This document shows, piece after piece, positions 11,001 through 22,114 of a DNA stretch of 64,000 nucleotides; position 1 is the stretch's first letter, and each line of letters starts with the position of its first letter. Source of the DNA: Trichodelitschia bisporula (taxonomy: Eukaryota > Ascomycota > Dothideomycetes > Phaeotrichales > Phaeotrichaceae); contig ML996704.1 of assembly GCA_010356995.1 (NCBI GenBank), positions 170,404-234,403 of the forward strand, given 5' to 3'. The translations under genes and the position numbers were made by a program. The notes under the pieces were generated by a model that saw only the letters and a program-made list of their open reading frames with translations, did not search any database and was not told where the DNA came from.

Positions 11001-12298
11001 ATGATCCACGAGCACAGAGATCCGACAACGGTCCTAAATCCTCAGTCTCGAGGATGTACTGTGTACGCGCCGCTTCATCCTGGATGCTGGCGAGCTCATC
11101 GGAGTGCGGAATACCCATGCGCAGCAGGATGGCCATTTGCCGCGCGAAGATGTAGCACTTGAAGTCGAATATCGAAATGTTGTTTGAGAGCACCAACTGG
11201 CGGTAATTTTTCCTCTTTGCAGAAATCGGCCGCGCGAAGAGGTTCTCCAAGGCGGCGTCCCCTTCCCCCTTCGCACCCCATATGAGAAGATCCTTGAGCT
11301 CCTCGGTGCTCCCCAAAAAGGAATCGCTCCGACGAGAGCCTCCTTCTTCGCTGAGCTCCCGAATTGCTGTGTCGAGACCGAGACTTAGTTCATCATATCC
11401 CATGAGCGCATCCTCCACCAGCCCTGCACTCTCGAATCCGCGCGCCAGGCCCTCCTTGAGCACAAAGAACGTGCAAAAGTTCCACCCAGGTAGCGATCGC
11501 TGAGCATCGCGCTCTCGAATGTCTTCCTCGTACTGCGAGACGCGCAGATTGAACGACGCGAGAATGAGCGCCTTCATCTTCGCAACCACATCTTGCCACG
11601 CCTCTTCCCGCAGTTTTGCACCACCCTCCTCATCCACATTTCCAAAAGCCTCTCCATCAGGCACAGCCGAGGGGTCCAACCGCACCTGCGCCACGCGGTC
11701 CATGGCCCCCTTGCCTCCAATATTGAAGTCCGCCTTCAGCTTCTCGAGGATCGAACTCCCGCCCCGCCCCAGTACGCCCTTACTCTTCTCGCCGCCCTCC
11801 TTACGCGCGCTAGACTGCACCGCAGCCAAACTCCCCGGCATGACAACATGCAGCACAAGCCACTCGCACGCATCATGATTCTCCTGACCACCGCGCGCCG
11901 CGCCCGCCGACGCCGACGCCGGCCCCAGCGAGCGCACCCACTCACGCACAGCCTTACGCGCCGACGCCTTGTACGTATCCGAGTCGTCGCAGCGCAGGAG
12001 GTATATCTTCAAGTAGGGCGTGCGGCGCAAGCCCGGGATCTGGTGACGGCGGTCATCCTGCACGGCGCCCGCGGCGCTGGGGACGAGCTCGACGTGCAGG
12101 AAGTCGATGGAGCGGAGAGGGCGGGTCGGCGATTTCCAGTGCAGGTTGCGCAAGGGGAGGTGTGCGCGGAAGGTGTCGGCGACGAGGGGGAAGAGGTTGG
12201 AGGGGTCGGCGTATTCGACTGCGGAGTGTTAGCTATGCGAAGATTGGTGCGCTGGACGGACCGGTGACTTTGGAGATGGGGGCGCTGCCACCTTCCAT
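8001..12298 (-). CDS. trs130: TRAPP II complex subunit Trs130 / TRAPPC10
   Basis: Trs130 is a large subunit specific to TRAPP II, the exchange factor for Ypt31/32 (Rab11) at the late Golgi. The N-terminus MEGGSAPISKVT|VEYADPSNLFP and the block LPLRNLHWKSPTRPLRSIDF are typical of fungal Trs130. The middle is helical (LVSSWTYAVAQQLLEE). The C-terminal half is beta-rich, with alternating short strands. Five introns: 12219-12261 (43 nt), 10903-10951 (49), 10329-10371 (43), 10193-10235 (43) and 9612-9660 (49). All are GT-AG, and removing them gives one open frame of 1,356 aa, near the family's usual size. The intron at 10903-10951 was chosen over a closer AG because it alone restores frame with a plausible length and a CTCAC branch site. 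The ATG at 12298 is the first in frame. HET-domain gene follows head-to-tail upstream. Confidence 0.9.
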
Positions 12299-12702
12299 GG
12301 TGAGGCTCAGGAAGATTATGAATTAAGCGGAGGTATCATTTCCGGGCTGCAATGGTAGAAAAGGTTCCACGGCAGCATGTGCGTGAATGCGATGTCGCCG
12401 TTTCTGAATGGACATCACGAAACGCGTCTGTGGCGCATGTGTGGCGCAAGCGAGCTTAGATTCCTGCGTACGGTATTCCGTACATCCGTACAACGTCAAC
12501 GACGTCGAATGCTATCCAACAAACATCTTTCTTCTAGCGATGTCTATGCTCTCGACGTTCGAGAAAAGGTATTGTAAGATGAGCTCGGAGGCTGATGCTG
12601 TTACCCAAATAGTCTATTCGCTGGTCTTTTGTCGATCCTCCGCTACAATCCCACCTCTGCTTCGTCTCGAATTCACCCCCAGGACTCAAGAATGAGGACG
12701 CT
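12299..12702. other. Intergenic region between HET-domain gene and TRS130
   Basis: About 400 bp hold the HET gene's 3' end and the TRS130 promoter. A cluster of CGTAC words lies at about 12465-12495. No supported gene was seen. Confidence 0.5.
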
Positions 12703-14907
12703 CTACTTCATCCGAATCGTCTTCACTACTGGCGCTGCCCTTTCCAGAGTCAATCCCAGCTCCACAAACAGCCGTACCTTGGTGACCCTCATAGCCACAT
12801 CTCCGTCCCACTCAAGCAGAAGCATGTAAACGTACTCCCGAACCGGGCCGTCCGCATAATTCTTCAATCGCAGCCTCTCCACCACCAAGAAGTCGTACAT
12901 CCCAGTCGTTAACGTATTGTGGTGAGGGCTATTCCGCTCCCTCACTATCCCCAGCATCTCATCCGTCCCTGGCACGAATGCCTCACTGAACGGCTCACAT
13001 CGAATGTCCAGTCTGATCACCGTCGCCTCAACAGTAAGGACCCGCTCATCGGCATCAATGTCGACAAATCGCACCACCCTGTCTGTCCCCAGGTCTTCTC
13101 TCCTAGACATTTTGGGCTTGACGCGGCGCATCAAATCCAGTGGATCCGAGTAGGTTACACGTCCTGCCCATCCCGCCCAGGACCACGAAGGGAACGCCGG
13201 CCGGCGCTTGGGCTTGACATCCCAGGGATGGAACCAGCGTAGCGCCTGCGGGAATTCTCGCAGCGGGAGCCCACACACAAAGTCAGCAGAGAAACACGAT
13301 TTGCGCAGCCAATGGAGGATCCCCCGAAAGGCGTTCAGCGAGTCCGAGTCGTGGGTCATGCGCCGCTCGGTATAGAGAGCCAAGGTGCTGCGGTATTCGG
13401 TCTCAGCAGGGAGCGATTCGTCCCTGGATGGCTGCGATTGTAAAGCTTGAGTTGCCTGTGCATGCACTTAGCGCCGTCTATCGCTCTTTAAGCGGCTTAC
13501 TTTCAGCGCATTGGTGCCCTCCGCGCGAGGCCCTCTCAAATATCCCCCCGGATCAGTCTCTTCATCGACAGCTTCGCAGAAGGCCGATGAATTGCAGAGA
13601 AAGTGAACCTGATCTCGCGCGAATATCAGCCTACAGCAGGCGAAGAAGATCTCCTGAACCGTCCAAGCCCGCGTCCAATATTCCGACCCGTACAGCGCAG
13701 CTTCATATACCGGACCAACCGTTCGGAAGTCTCTACCCTCAATCCCATCCACCGCCTGCGGTACCCGTGCTAAGCTCACCCCCGGAAGCCCCGTGTTTGA
13801 ATGCTTGCCACTGACGGCGATAATCGTCGTCATGGCGCATGAGTAGATCACATCCATCATCGCAAGCTGCGTCTTCTGCTGCGGCGTGGGCTTCTGATCG
13901 ACGCAGAGCGCATCGACCTGTAAAGTCAGCGCGTCCTTCGAAGACGGAGAACGTACCCAGAGGTATTTGCATCCCAGCCCCTTCGTCACCGTAATCGCAT
14001 CCTCGATGGTCTTGGGCAGTGTGCCAGCCTCTAGCGCTCCATCTGCCGGATGAATCCCACCCCACACATAGCTCAGCGCCACGTACTCGCACGGCGACGG
14101 ACAGGGTACGACACGCCGGGCTTGCACGTCGATCATGCGCGTGGTAGGAATGAGCGCATCATCCCACGTTCGGCGACAGTGGGTGTCGTGGCTTTCGGCA
14201 CACTGCTTCAGCCAGTGCCTGAGCCGCGCGTAGTCCACAGTCGGGTCCACAGGCCGCGCCCGTAGGGCCAGCCTCTCATCCCTGAAACCCGGCGCAACCG
14301 ACAGGCTGAAGGCATCATTTACCGCGTCCCTCATGACCATAGAGTCCAGCTCCGTCATACGCGCCTGGCTCTCACGCTCTGAAGTCACAACCCCAAACCA
14401 CACGGCATACTTCGCCTTGACCTCGGCCGGGACATCCCGCTCAGAATTCGACTGGCGATCATACGCCGGGAATGGCCGAAGGTAAAATGCGCGTTCCGCC
14501 AGCTCATACTGCTCATCCAGCTCGTCGGTCGGAAAGACGTAGAAAATGAGGCGGCACAGCGGACAGTCGGAGCGTATATCCAGACTCTTAAACTCCCCGA
14601 GGTGCAGAGTGTGCGCGAAGAGCTGGCGCTTTAGATCGTTGGTTAGGGTATGCGTCTGATTGCTATAGAGGTCCATGCGTTCTCCATATGCGCTTTCGTC
14701 CATTAGTGTGCTGAGCGAGCACTTTTCCAGAAGTGGATACGCCGCGCAGCGTAGACAGAGGTTACTACTCGCGGCACGGTAGGAGGCCAGCAGTGCGGCT
14801 TCTTGCGCCTTGTCGAAGGTGGGTTTCGGGGTCGGAGATGTCCAGCGGTGGCAGAGAGATGTGGGGTGGCCTGGGGTGCGGCAGTAGAGGCAGAGAGTGG
14901 TTGCCAT
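12703..14907 (-). CDS. HET-domain protein (heterokaryon incompatibility type)
   Basis: The predicted protein is 706 aa. HET-domain proteins are common in Pezizomycotina; some trigger cell death on fusion of unlike strains, while most are unstudied. The three classical HET motifs are visible: YVALSYVWGG, KYLWVDALCVDQ (only after splicing) and YWTRAWTVQE. The C-terminal FPSWSWAGW tryptophan motif follows. The N-terminus has Cys pairs (CLYCRTPGHP, CLRC) that may bind zinc. Two introns are proposed. The first, at 13918-13956 (39 nt, GTACGT..CAG), interrupts the second HET motif and is in phase, so the unspliced frame also stays open. The second, at 13456-13500 (45 nt, GTAAGC..CAG), rejoins the C-terminal exon. 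No partner such as a NACHT/NLR or HeLo gene is adjacent, so its role cannot be inferred from context. Confidence 0.88.
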
Positions 14908-17539
14908 GGATGCTTGTGTAGTGCTGTCACCGGCTGAAAGAGGGGTGGGCTGGGTTTTTGCGAGGACTTATAGCTTCAGTAGTGCGGATGGATGCTCCTC
15001 CAGTGCTCTTCGGAGAAATTACGATGCCAGCCTTGAATGAGGGGCCAAGCTGACATGGGAATCGTCGACAATACATCCGGAGGCGCCCCGCGATGCATGG
15101 TCAAATGAATGAGGCTGTGCCGTTGGCAGCCTCTGACTGGCAGGGCTTTGTCTCCGGCTTCGCTTAACTTCACGTCACGGCAGCCGGTCGTCCTTCTTAA
15201 GTACCGAGCAAAGTTTCGGCAGCTCTGTGCATTTTTGAAACGCCATGGAGGATGTTCTAGTATTCGGAAGGTTGCTTCCTCGTCTCTGTACCCAGTGTCT
15301 GATTTTGACGTCGTTATGGCTTCGCTCCGCACCTAATGAAAGCATCGGCTTGACACGTACAACGGCTAGGGTGGGAAGTGAAAGTTTGACAAAAGACGAA
15401 GAGAAGAAGAGAGTCAAGAGACGCTCGAGACTAAATGCATGGTGGTGCCAAGTGTCCTCCTATGTACCTTCCCCCCATCACCCGCACATTACATCATGTT
15501 CCTTCCCGCATAGCAATGCTCCTGCCTTACCAACATCAAGCTCACGTACCGAGCTGAAGGATTGCTGGTAAGCTCGGCTGAGAATTATTCTCTGCGAAAC
15601 AAGCGTCACATATACTGGTGTCAAGATCCACTTCATGGGTGATGCCTCCGTATTTATCCAACTTTGTCTATTCTAGTTCTAATGGACGTCTAGACAAGAC
15701 CGGGCCCTGACGTCCCGTTGATTGCGCATGCCGATGAGTTCTTCACACCACCTACACCTTCCTTGCCCTACAGATAGCACAGATCGAGATCATCCTCCGG
15801 CTGTCCATGAAAAAAAGGCCAGTTGCGACAAGGACTGGACGGTATTCAGGCTAAGTCGGGTTGCCCTAAGATACTAGCCGTCGTCAGTAACACAGTTACA
15901 AGCAGCCAGTTCAATTTACTCACTAGAAATTTGGACCCGATACCATGGTTGTTCAGCGCGGCTTCGATGATGTGCAGGACGTTGGTGAACTGAAAGAAGA
16001 CGTTGCCATGTCCGGTATATATGCCGTTCAAAGCGTGTCCGTTGTCCGGGATTTAGCTGTTTGCCACATTGGTCAGAGGAAGTTGTCGTGGAGAACTAGT
16101 ATATAGAAGGACCTCTGCGTTGCCGAGCAGAAAGCATTGGCGGTTGCGGGAGGACCAGGCAGACCTGAAAGACAATGATCGATCTGACGAGCTCACGGTA
16201 TTCCTTTCGTCGGCTTCGCCGTCCTCCGCGGCTTCGCGCGCCGTCATGGCCGCTTGTTAGTCGTCTGTCCCATCCTGAGCCATATCGATGACATCCTGCT
16301 TGATCTTGTGGCGCAAACCAGCCTTTTCACTGGAAAGAGGGAGACGCTTGTTGTTATTGGAACCCCGGAAAAAGTATAATTTCCCGCATGCTGTTCCTGA
16401 CGACCAGGTGAAGTCTGAACCGTCGGAAGCCATCTCCGTTATATATTTTGGAGGATTGCGGGCAACGGAGCCTCGCAAGCACGAGTACGCAAGTGGACCG
16501 CAAAACTTCGGGCGGCGAGGCAAGCCCAATGCCTGCTCGCATGATGGCAATGCAGTCGGGGATGATATAGATGTTGGCGGTGCCGATCGTAATGCGTCAG
16601 CGTATTATATGCTAGAATGGTCGTAGAGTCAGCTTGTATTCTCCTTGCATGTCCAGGTCATGATGGCTTCTAGCAAGGTGTGCGAGTATATTCAACGTCA
16701 TGGCTGCCGCTGAAAGGGACCTCATAGTTCTCAACAGTCGACAACATACCTTCATATATATTGACATGCGTCGACTTGCGCCTTTCTTGGACGTCTTCGA
16801 GTCTTCGGCACCGGTGTCAGAAGGCCGTGATCCGTTGCTTGAAGCAGTAGGGTAGCGTGGCATGGTGAGGAAGCCCGAGGGTCTTTGCTAGCAGCAATCA
16901 AAAGCGCAGTCGCTGTCGACATTCGATAGGAAGCCCCGAAATCCGATCCTTGTATTTAAGAATCGGCACACGCGCTTTCGTGATGCAGTTCTCACTGCCT
17001 GGACGAGACGTCCCTTTTATTGTAACCTTGTCTTTGTTGAAGATAACAAAAGATTGGTTGGTATAGAGCGGTTACTATGGATGAGGAGTGGAGAATTTCA
17101 TGGTGAGGATGTAAAAGGTTAGGAAATCCATAGACCTCCACATTCAAGTAAAGCCATTTGAACAAGTGAATTGACCCGGTGACATTGTTATTCTAGGGGA
17201 TACCGTGCACTAGCAATAACTTTAAACCGCCGCTCGAGGTTGTACCCCAAGAAGCCTCCGGGAAGTATGGTTTGGGAAGGTGCGATGAAGGTTAGAGTTC
17301 CTTCGGGAATGCCAGGACTTTCTGCCTTACCGGAAGGAATATTGATCGGGCGCATCATGGCCTAGCCCAAGCAACCACTAGTCCATTCTTTCGAGACCGC
17401 ATTACAGCAGCACGGCAGTAAGTTCTCCAGAGATATCAAGGCTTCAATGCGCCATACAGTTGTACCTTACACTTTATCAAAACATTCGAGAATGCGCCTG
17501 AAATTAAATCCTCTCAGGCAAGCCCAAGCCAAACCACAT
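14908..17539. other. Gene-poor region upstream of HET gene; holds a dispersed repeat and a doubtful small gene
   Basis: The stretch is 2.6 kb without a gene I can firmly support. It contains copy A of a dispersed repeat (15383-15545). On the minus strand at 16863-16258, short frames could belong to a small spliced gene: MPRYPTASSNGSRPSDT, then a GTATGT donor at about 16749, then a Cys-containing exon ending QDVIDMAQDGTDD. The acceptor is unclear and I recognise no family. Confidence 0.5.
15383..15545. repeat. Dispersed repeat, copy A
   Basis: About 150 bp resemble 27630-27785 in the same orientation. Shared words include TCTCGAGACT/GCTCGAGACT, GTCCTCCT/ATCCTCCT, ATTACATCATGT and AATGCTCCT, in the same order and spacing. 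Many differences look like transitions, as expected for old or RIP-affected copies. The element class is not recognisable. Confidence 0.65.
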
Positions 17540-19952
17540 CTAAGGTTCGATGCTCATAGGTGCCAGCACGTCGTCCATCTGTGCCAGCTCGTCGTCGCTC
17601 ATCTGGGCTAGTACATGATCCGTCACATCCACCATGCCCTCCGTGTCTGCCAGCGTGAAGTTCAACCCGTCAATCAGCCTCCTTACAGGGGGCCAGGATT
17701 TGCAGTCCGAACTGGCATCAGCCCTCGGATCGATCTTGAACCGTACACAGTTATTCTCCACCGTCCCGCCTTGCTTCCCGTTCACACCACTCGTATTGCA
17801 TTGATCGATGGGCTTCCTCAGCTCCCTGCTGCAATCATCCTGCAGCACGAGTCAGCATCCATATCCTGCCCAGGGAATCGGTCTCCACTTACAAAACTGT
17901 GAAAGTACTCGCAGTTTTTGAGAACAAAGATTTCCAGGCAAATCTTGTGCGCGCCCAGACCTTCGACAGGCAAATCACTCTGCCACCGCCGTACCAATCC
18001 CTCCTTATACGCTGCCCCCTCCTGGGTCATTTTGCAGAAGCTGTTAATCGCCCCAATCGCCTTCCCGCGATCGGTCTTAGCCCCAGCCCCTCCCTCGCAA
18101 TGGACCTTATCCTGTAACCAGTCCGGGTTGGGCATGTGGCTCGGGCCAGGCATCCACGGCGCCGGCGTCGACGTCGACTTGCTAGGAGGAGGGGGCTCGA
18201 AGCCGTTCGACTTGTTCTGATAGTCGATAGACCAAATCATCGTACCGCCGACGCACAACATATCGGCCCAGAGCATTTTGATTTGCATGGTTTGCGGATC
18301 ATCGAAAGCTACCCAGCTGTTTAGGTCGTAGACCATGTACTTTTGCGCAGCAGTGACGTTGAAGTAGGGGTAGACAGGCTTGCTCTTGTCCTGGATGAGC
18401 CTTTGGATCTCGTTGTTTGACAGAATGCCTTCAGAGTCTGTGCACATTCCTTTGGCGCCGGGTCCCCGGAATTTGCAGCCGCCGCCCATGCGGTCGCATT
18501 GCCGGTCCAGGAGTTTGTACGTGCGGCCGTAGTACGGAATACCGAGGTTGATCTTTTTGGGGTCAACACCGTCGTACCAAAGGGGCATCAGATTCTTGTT
18601 GATCTCGGTCCAGTCCGCCTGAGGCCGAATTTCGGAGCCGAGAGCTTTGACGTCCGTGTCCCACGACCCGTGGAGGTCGTACGCCATGAAGCCCATGTGG
18701 TCGACATAATGTTGGAGTTCTCCCGGCTTGAAGTAGCGCAGGTACCAGTAGTCCGGAGCCAGCGCAAGGCTAAGGCCAAACTTGGTGCCGAAGGCCTGCC
18801 TCATTTCCTTCATGAGAAGCACAAAGTTGATAGTATCCGACTTGCGTCCTCCACGCTTCGCCTCGCCGGGGTACTCCCAGTCGATGTCGGCGCCTTCGAA
18901 ACCCCACTTGTACATGAATAGAAGGAGCGAGCTTATGAACTTCTGCCTGTTCGCCGCAGAGGAAACCATGTCGCTGAAGGCCCACTTGGTGGGTCCGTCG
19001 TCATTGAATTCCCATCCGCCGATCGCGATCCATGTTTGTAGCACCCCGGGCTTTTTAAGCTTTGTGAAAGAAGGGTAAAGCTGCTCGTCGTACGGATCCA
19101 TTGGCTTCACCTCGAAGGTGACGGGATCAAAATACAAGAACGAGAAGTACAAGTGCGTGAGACCGTCAGTGTTGATATCTCTCGGATACACTCTATCGCA
19201 TTTACGCTTGCGTACATTCCAGCCCTGATAGTAACCGATGCGGCGATATTCTGTAGTCTTCATTCCCGCAGAGCAGCTGGGTGGCTTGATGATTTCGCAC
19301 TTTCCCATGCCTTTCTGGCATGGTGCTGTATTCCACTGAGGCTCCGGGTCAATGCAATGCTGAGGCTCCGTTCCACACCTGCGATAATTAGAAACTGCTC
19401 AACCCACGACGGACGAGTTACTGACCATCCAAAGTACGAGCAGCAGAGCTGCAGTCCGCAAGGGGTATGTCCGTCCTCCGACTCGCGGCCGCACATAGCG
19501 TGCGCATTGCAGTTGGAGAAGCACCTGTCCGGCGCGCAATGGCTGGGACCATATCCACACAGGCCTTCGGAGTTACAACACGACCCATCCACACAGGCCT
19601 GCTCGCGTGAGCATCGAAGGGGACCATGGCCAGTAAGTTGCCATTTATCAGTCTTGTCCACATATGTATCGTTGGGAGGGCCGCCTCGGAGCCACTGTTG
19701 GTACTTGGTCTCTTCGTTGATGTACGAGGTGCCCAAGCCAAGTATATCGAGAACGGCACCGGTTGGTTGCCGATAGCCTCCACCGGGCCCACTTCCCGGG
19801 CGTTGTTCCGGGATCGCTGTCAGTTGGTCCACCGTTTGATTTGGCGGCAGTTCGGCAACCGTTGTAACGTTGGAAGCGTCGTTTGCATGGCTGGCAGCAT
19901 GGCACAAGCCGGATAGAGGCAAGACCAAGGCAAAAGCCCGGAGAAGAGCCAT
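17540..19952 (-). CDS. Secreted class V (GH18) chitinase with chitin-binding type-1 domain, subgroup C-like
   Basis: The predicted protein is 770 aa; it hydrolyses beta-1,4-linked chitin outside the cell or in the wall. In order: signal peptide MALLRAFALVLPLSGLCHA; a spacer; a hevein-type CBM18 (residues about 130-185, CVDGSCCNSEGLCGYGPSHC); the GH18 barrel with QTWIAIGGWEF and active site EGADIDWEYPG (catalytic Glu about 344); barrel motifs MGFMAYDLHGSWD and MIWSIDYQNK; then a Cys-rich C-terminal tail. The first acid of the DxxDxDxE motif is Glu here. The last Asp and the catalytic Glu are intact. Introns are 19379-19425 (in the CBM18) and 17840-17892. I chose ATG 19952 because the signal peptide starts there; an in-frame ATG at 19997 lies 15 codons upstream. 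Domain order matches fungal subgroup C chitinases, which often lie beside LysM proteins, as here (22115). Confidence 0.9.
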
Positions 19953-20643
19953 CGTAAGGACTGAAAGTAGTTCAAATGACAGGAGACCGGCGGGCAATAC
20001 AAATCAAGCGCCTGCGCCTGGCTGAGCTTGTGAGATTCGGAGTGCTGAGGAATGTATCCCACGAGGCGGCCATTGTACATATATAGGCAATAGACTCTGA
20101 AAGACTCCATCGCCAACCCATATCCAAAGGTTATTATGATAACCGACGTAGAGTTCGCCGCGCAACGCTACGAGGAGCCAAGCTTGAGCGGCCCCGAAGG
20201 ACCACAACGCTAATTCCATCATTTGAAGTTCTTGGTCATAATTTCAACAGCATGTCTGCTGTAGAATTTGAGCAGGGCTCATAGAACGGCTGTGCGGGGG
20301 CCATATTCGATGGAGTTTGGGGCAGCTAGATGCTAAGATAAGAGTGAGGTGACGAATGATGGAGGTTCAATGAGCCTCGAACCGGTATGTACATTCTTCC
20401 GGCCCGACATCACCACAACGGATCCCAAGATATCTTAGCGCAGGATCGCGTTCCCGGTCGACTTCATAAGGTTCGCAGATTAAGGCGCACTGTAGGTATA
20501 TATGGAGCGTAGCAGGAGGTGGGAAAATATACCAGATTGCAGTTGATCCTACAGAACCAAGGAATTCTAATCGCATCTCTCTTAAGTCATTTCGTTCCCG
20601 CTCCCTAAGGCGGACACTACGTCTTTGCACTCCTCTTATCGCC
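19953..20643. other. Chitinase promoter region
   Basis: About 690 bp separate the divergent chitinase and the broken gene at 20644. The region is AT-richer than its neighbours. A TATATA word (about 20078-20086) lies some 130 bp upstream of the chitinase ATG. No gene was seen. Confidence 0.45.
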
Positions 20644-21628
20644 ATGGAAGATGCTTCTAATCTTCTAGCGACGGGCCGCGTCTCGGCATCGGAAAGGGAA
20701 GCCATACCGGCCGATCGAGCCGCCTCTCCGCCAGTTCATCAGTCAAAAGAAGAGTTTCAGCGGTCTAGACTCCCCAACCACGCAGACTTCACGCCCTCGG
20801 CTAACCAGACATCCGATCCATACAACTATCCGCTAGAACAGATTCCCCCACCGTAACCCCCACCATCCGCGTCAACCTTCACGAGCATCTACACTTCCCC
20901 ATATGCCCCAATCGACCCGAGCCTCTTCCCTCCCCCCCGTGGCCCACCGGCACCATATGAACGGCAACCCGGTGTCCTTAACTGGGACGCCTTCTCACGG
21001 CTCTACTGGCCCGTATTCGGCACCGAAGCCGACATCAAGGTCTACCACACCGAGGAAGGCGAGAACCTGCGGCGCAAGTCCGACATCTATGCGTGGCGCA
21101 TGGATCCGCAAGAGCTGCATCCATACGCTGATCCGCTCCATCCAATTGCCGGCGAACATGCCTCCGCTGCGGGACTTTCGAGGATGGTCGTTGTTCTCTC
21201 AGATATCGACGAATTCGAATTGGATTTGGCCAATGATCCAACCCCGGAGCCGATGGTGATAGAGCGCAGGGACGGAGGTCCGGTTACGATTGGGGATTTC
21301 GTTTCCGCGAATGTGCGTGTATGTCTTTGAGCATAGAGAGTTGATGTGGAAAGTTTTTGGCTACGGTCCAAAGACTGGAGATGCGCTGAGACGGCACTTT
21401 TATTTTCAAGACATCATGGGTCCGACGACATTAGACCCACCTGTCAGTGATGATGAGCTTGAAGACGAAGATGGCAATCCCCCGGTCTGGGCGGTTCATG
21501 CAAGGAAGTCTCCGGAACTGTTTCACTTTTCCATTGCCTTGGATGAGGAGACTACTGTGAGCTTTGTGCGGCCTGGAAGCACTCCTGGCATATTTGTGAG
21601 GTATACTCCAGTTTACGGTCTGCCATAA
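20644..21628 (+). pseudogene. Broken uncharacterised fungal gene (VTIGDFV-type conserved protein)
   Basis: Coding-like sequence runs in frame 1 from ATG 20644. An in-frame TAA at 20854-20856 splits a Pro-rich N-terminal region (LEQIPPP, then PPPSASTFTS) from a body that stays open: GVLNWDAFSRLYWPVFG, DIYAWRMDPQELHPY, PVTIGDFVSAN. Near 21310 the good frame shifts (YVFEHRELMWKVFGYG...) with no room for a normal intron, and ends at TAA 21626. The pattern [IV]T[IV]GxFV followed by a helical 'HEYV..HR' stretch resembles small uncharacterised fungal proteins (DUF6699-like), but I cannot confirm the family. A 69-nt intron from 20853 would remove the stop. The frame change near 21310 has only weak intron explanations. 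It is either a decayed gene or sequence errors. It lies between the chitinase and the LysM gene. Confidence 0.5.
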
Positions 21629-21954
21629 GTGCGACCTGGGAGCGGACCGATACCTAGGTACAATGCATCCGTAGCCGTTGAAATGAATGAGATGTTGATG
21701 CAATCGCAAGGCCGGCTTCACTGAGCGAAAAGGATGCGATACCTTGAAATAAAGTCCAGGACAAGGCTACAAGATATTGATAGAAAGGGTTTCGCGCCTT
21801 GACTTCCGGCCGGACAAGGCTTACAATGACCAAATGGGCGCGCCTCGGCCCGTTCTAGCGATAAACCAAAGCTTCCGCTTCTTCGCTCTGCAATCCCGGT
21901 CCGCGATCCTACGCAATGTCGACTTAATTAGGGCGGTCGGCTAGAATAGTTCTA

Positions 21955-22018
21955 GGGCCCAATCTAAATCACCAACCTCACGTCGTACGGTTGGGCCCTA
22001 ACCTAAGTCGCCAACCTT
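21955..22018. repeat. Imperfect direct repeat in promoter of LysM-CBM18 gene
   Basis: Two copies, 38 bp apart, each start GGGCCC and run through CTAA..(A/G)TC(A/G)CCAACCT. They lie 95-160 bp before the LysM-CBM18 start codon. They could be paired factor sites or a simple duplication. Confidence 0.65.
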
Positions 22019-22114
22019 AGGTTCGTGCAGAGAGGCTCCATAGTTGAACGACATGGCACCACAAGCCTACGCAAAACTGAAACTTTGAGGAACCACCAGG
22101 ATCCCAAGGAAACG

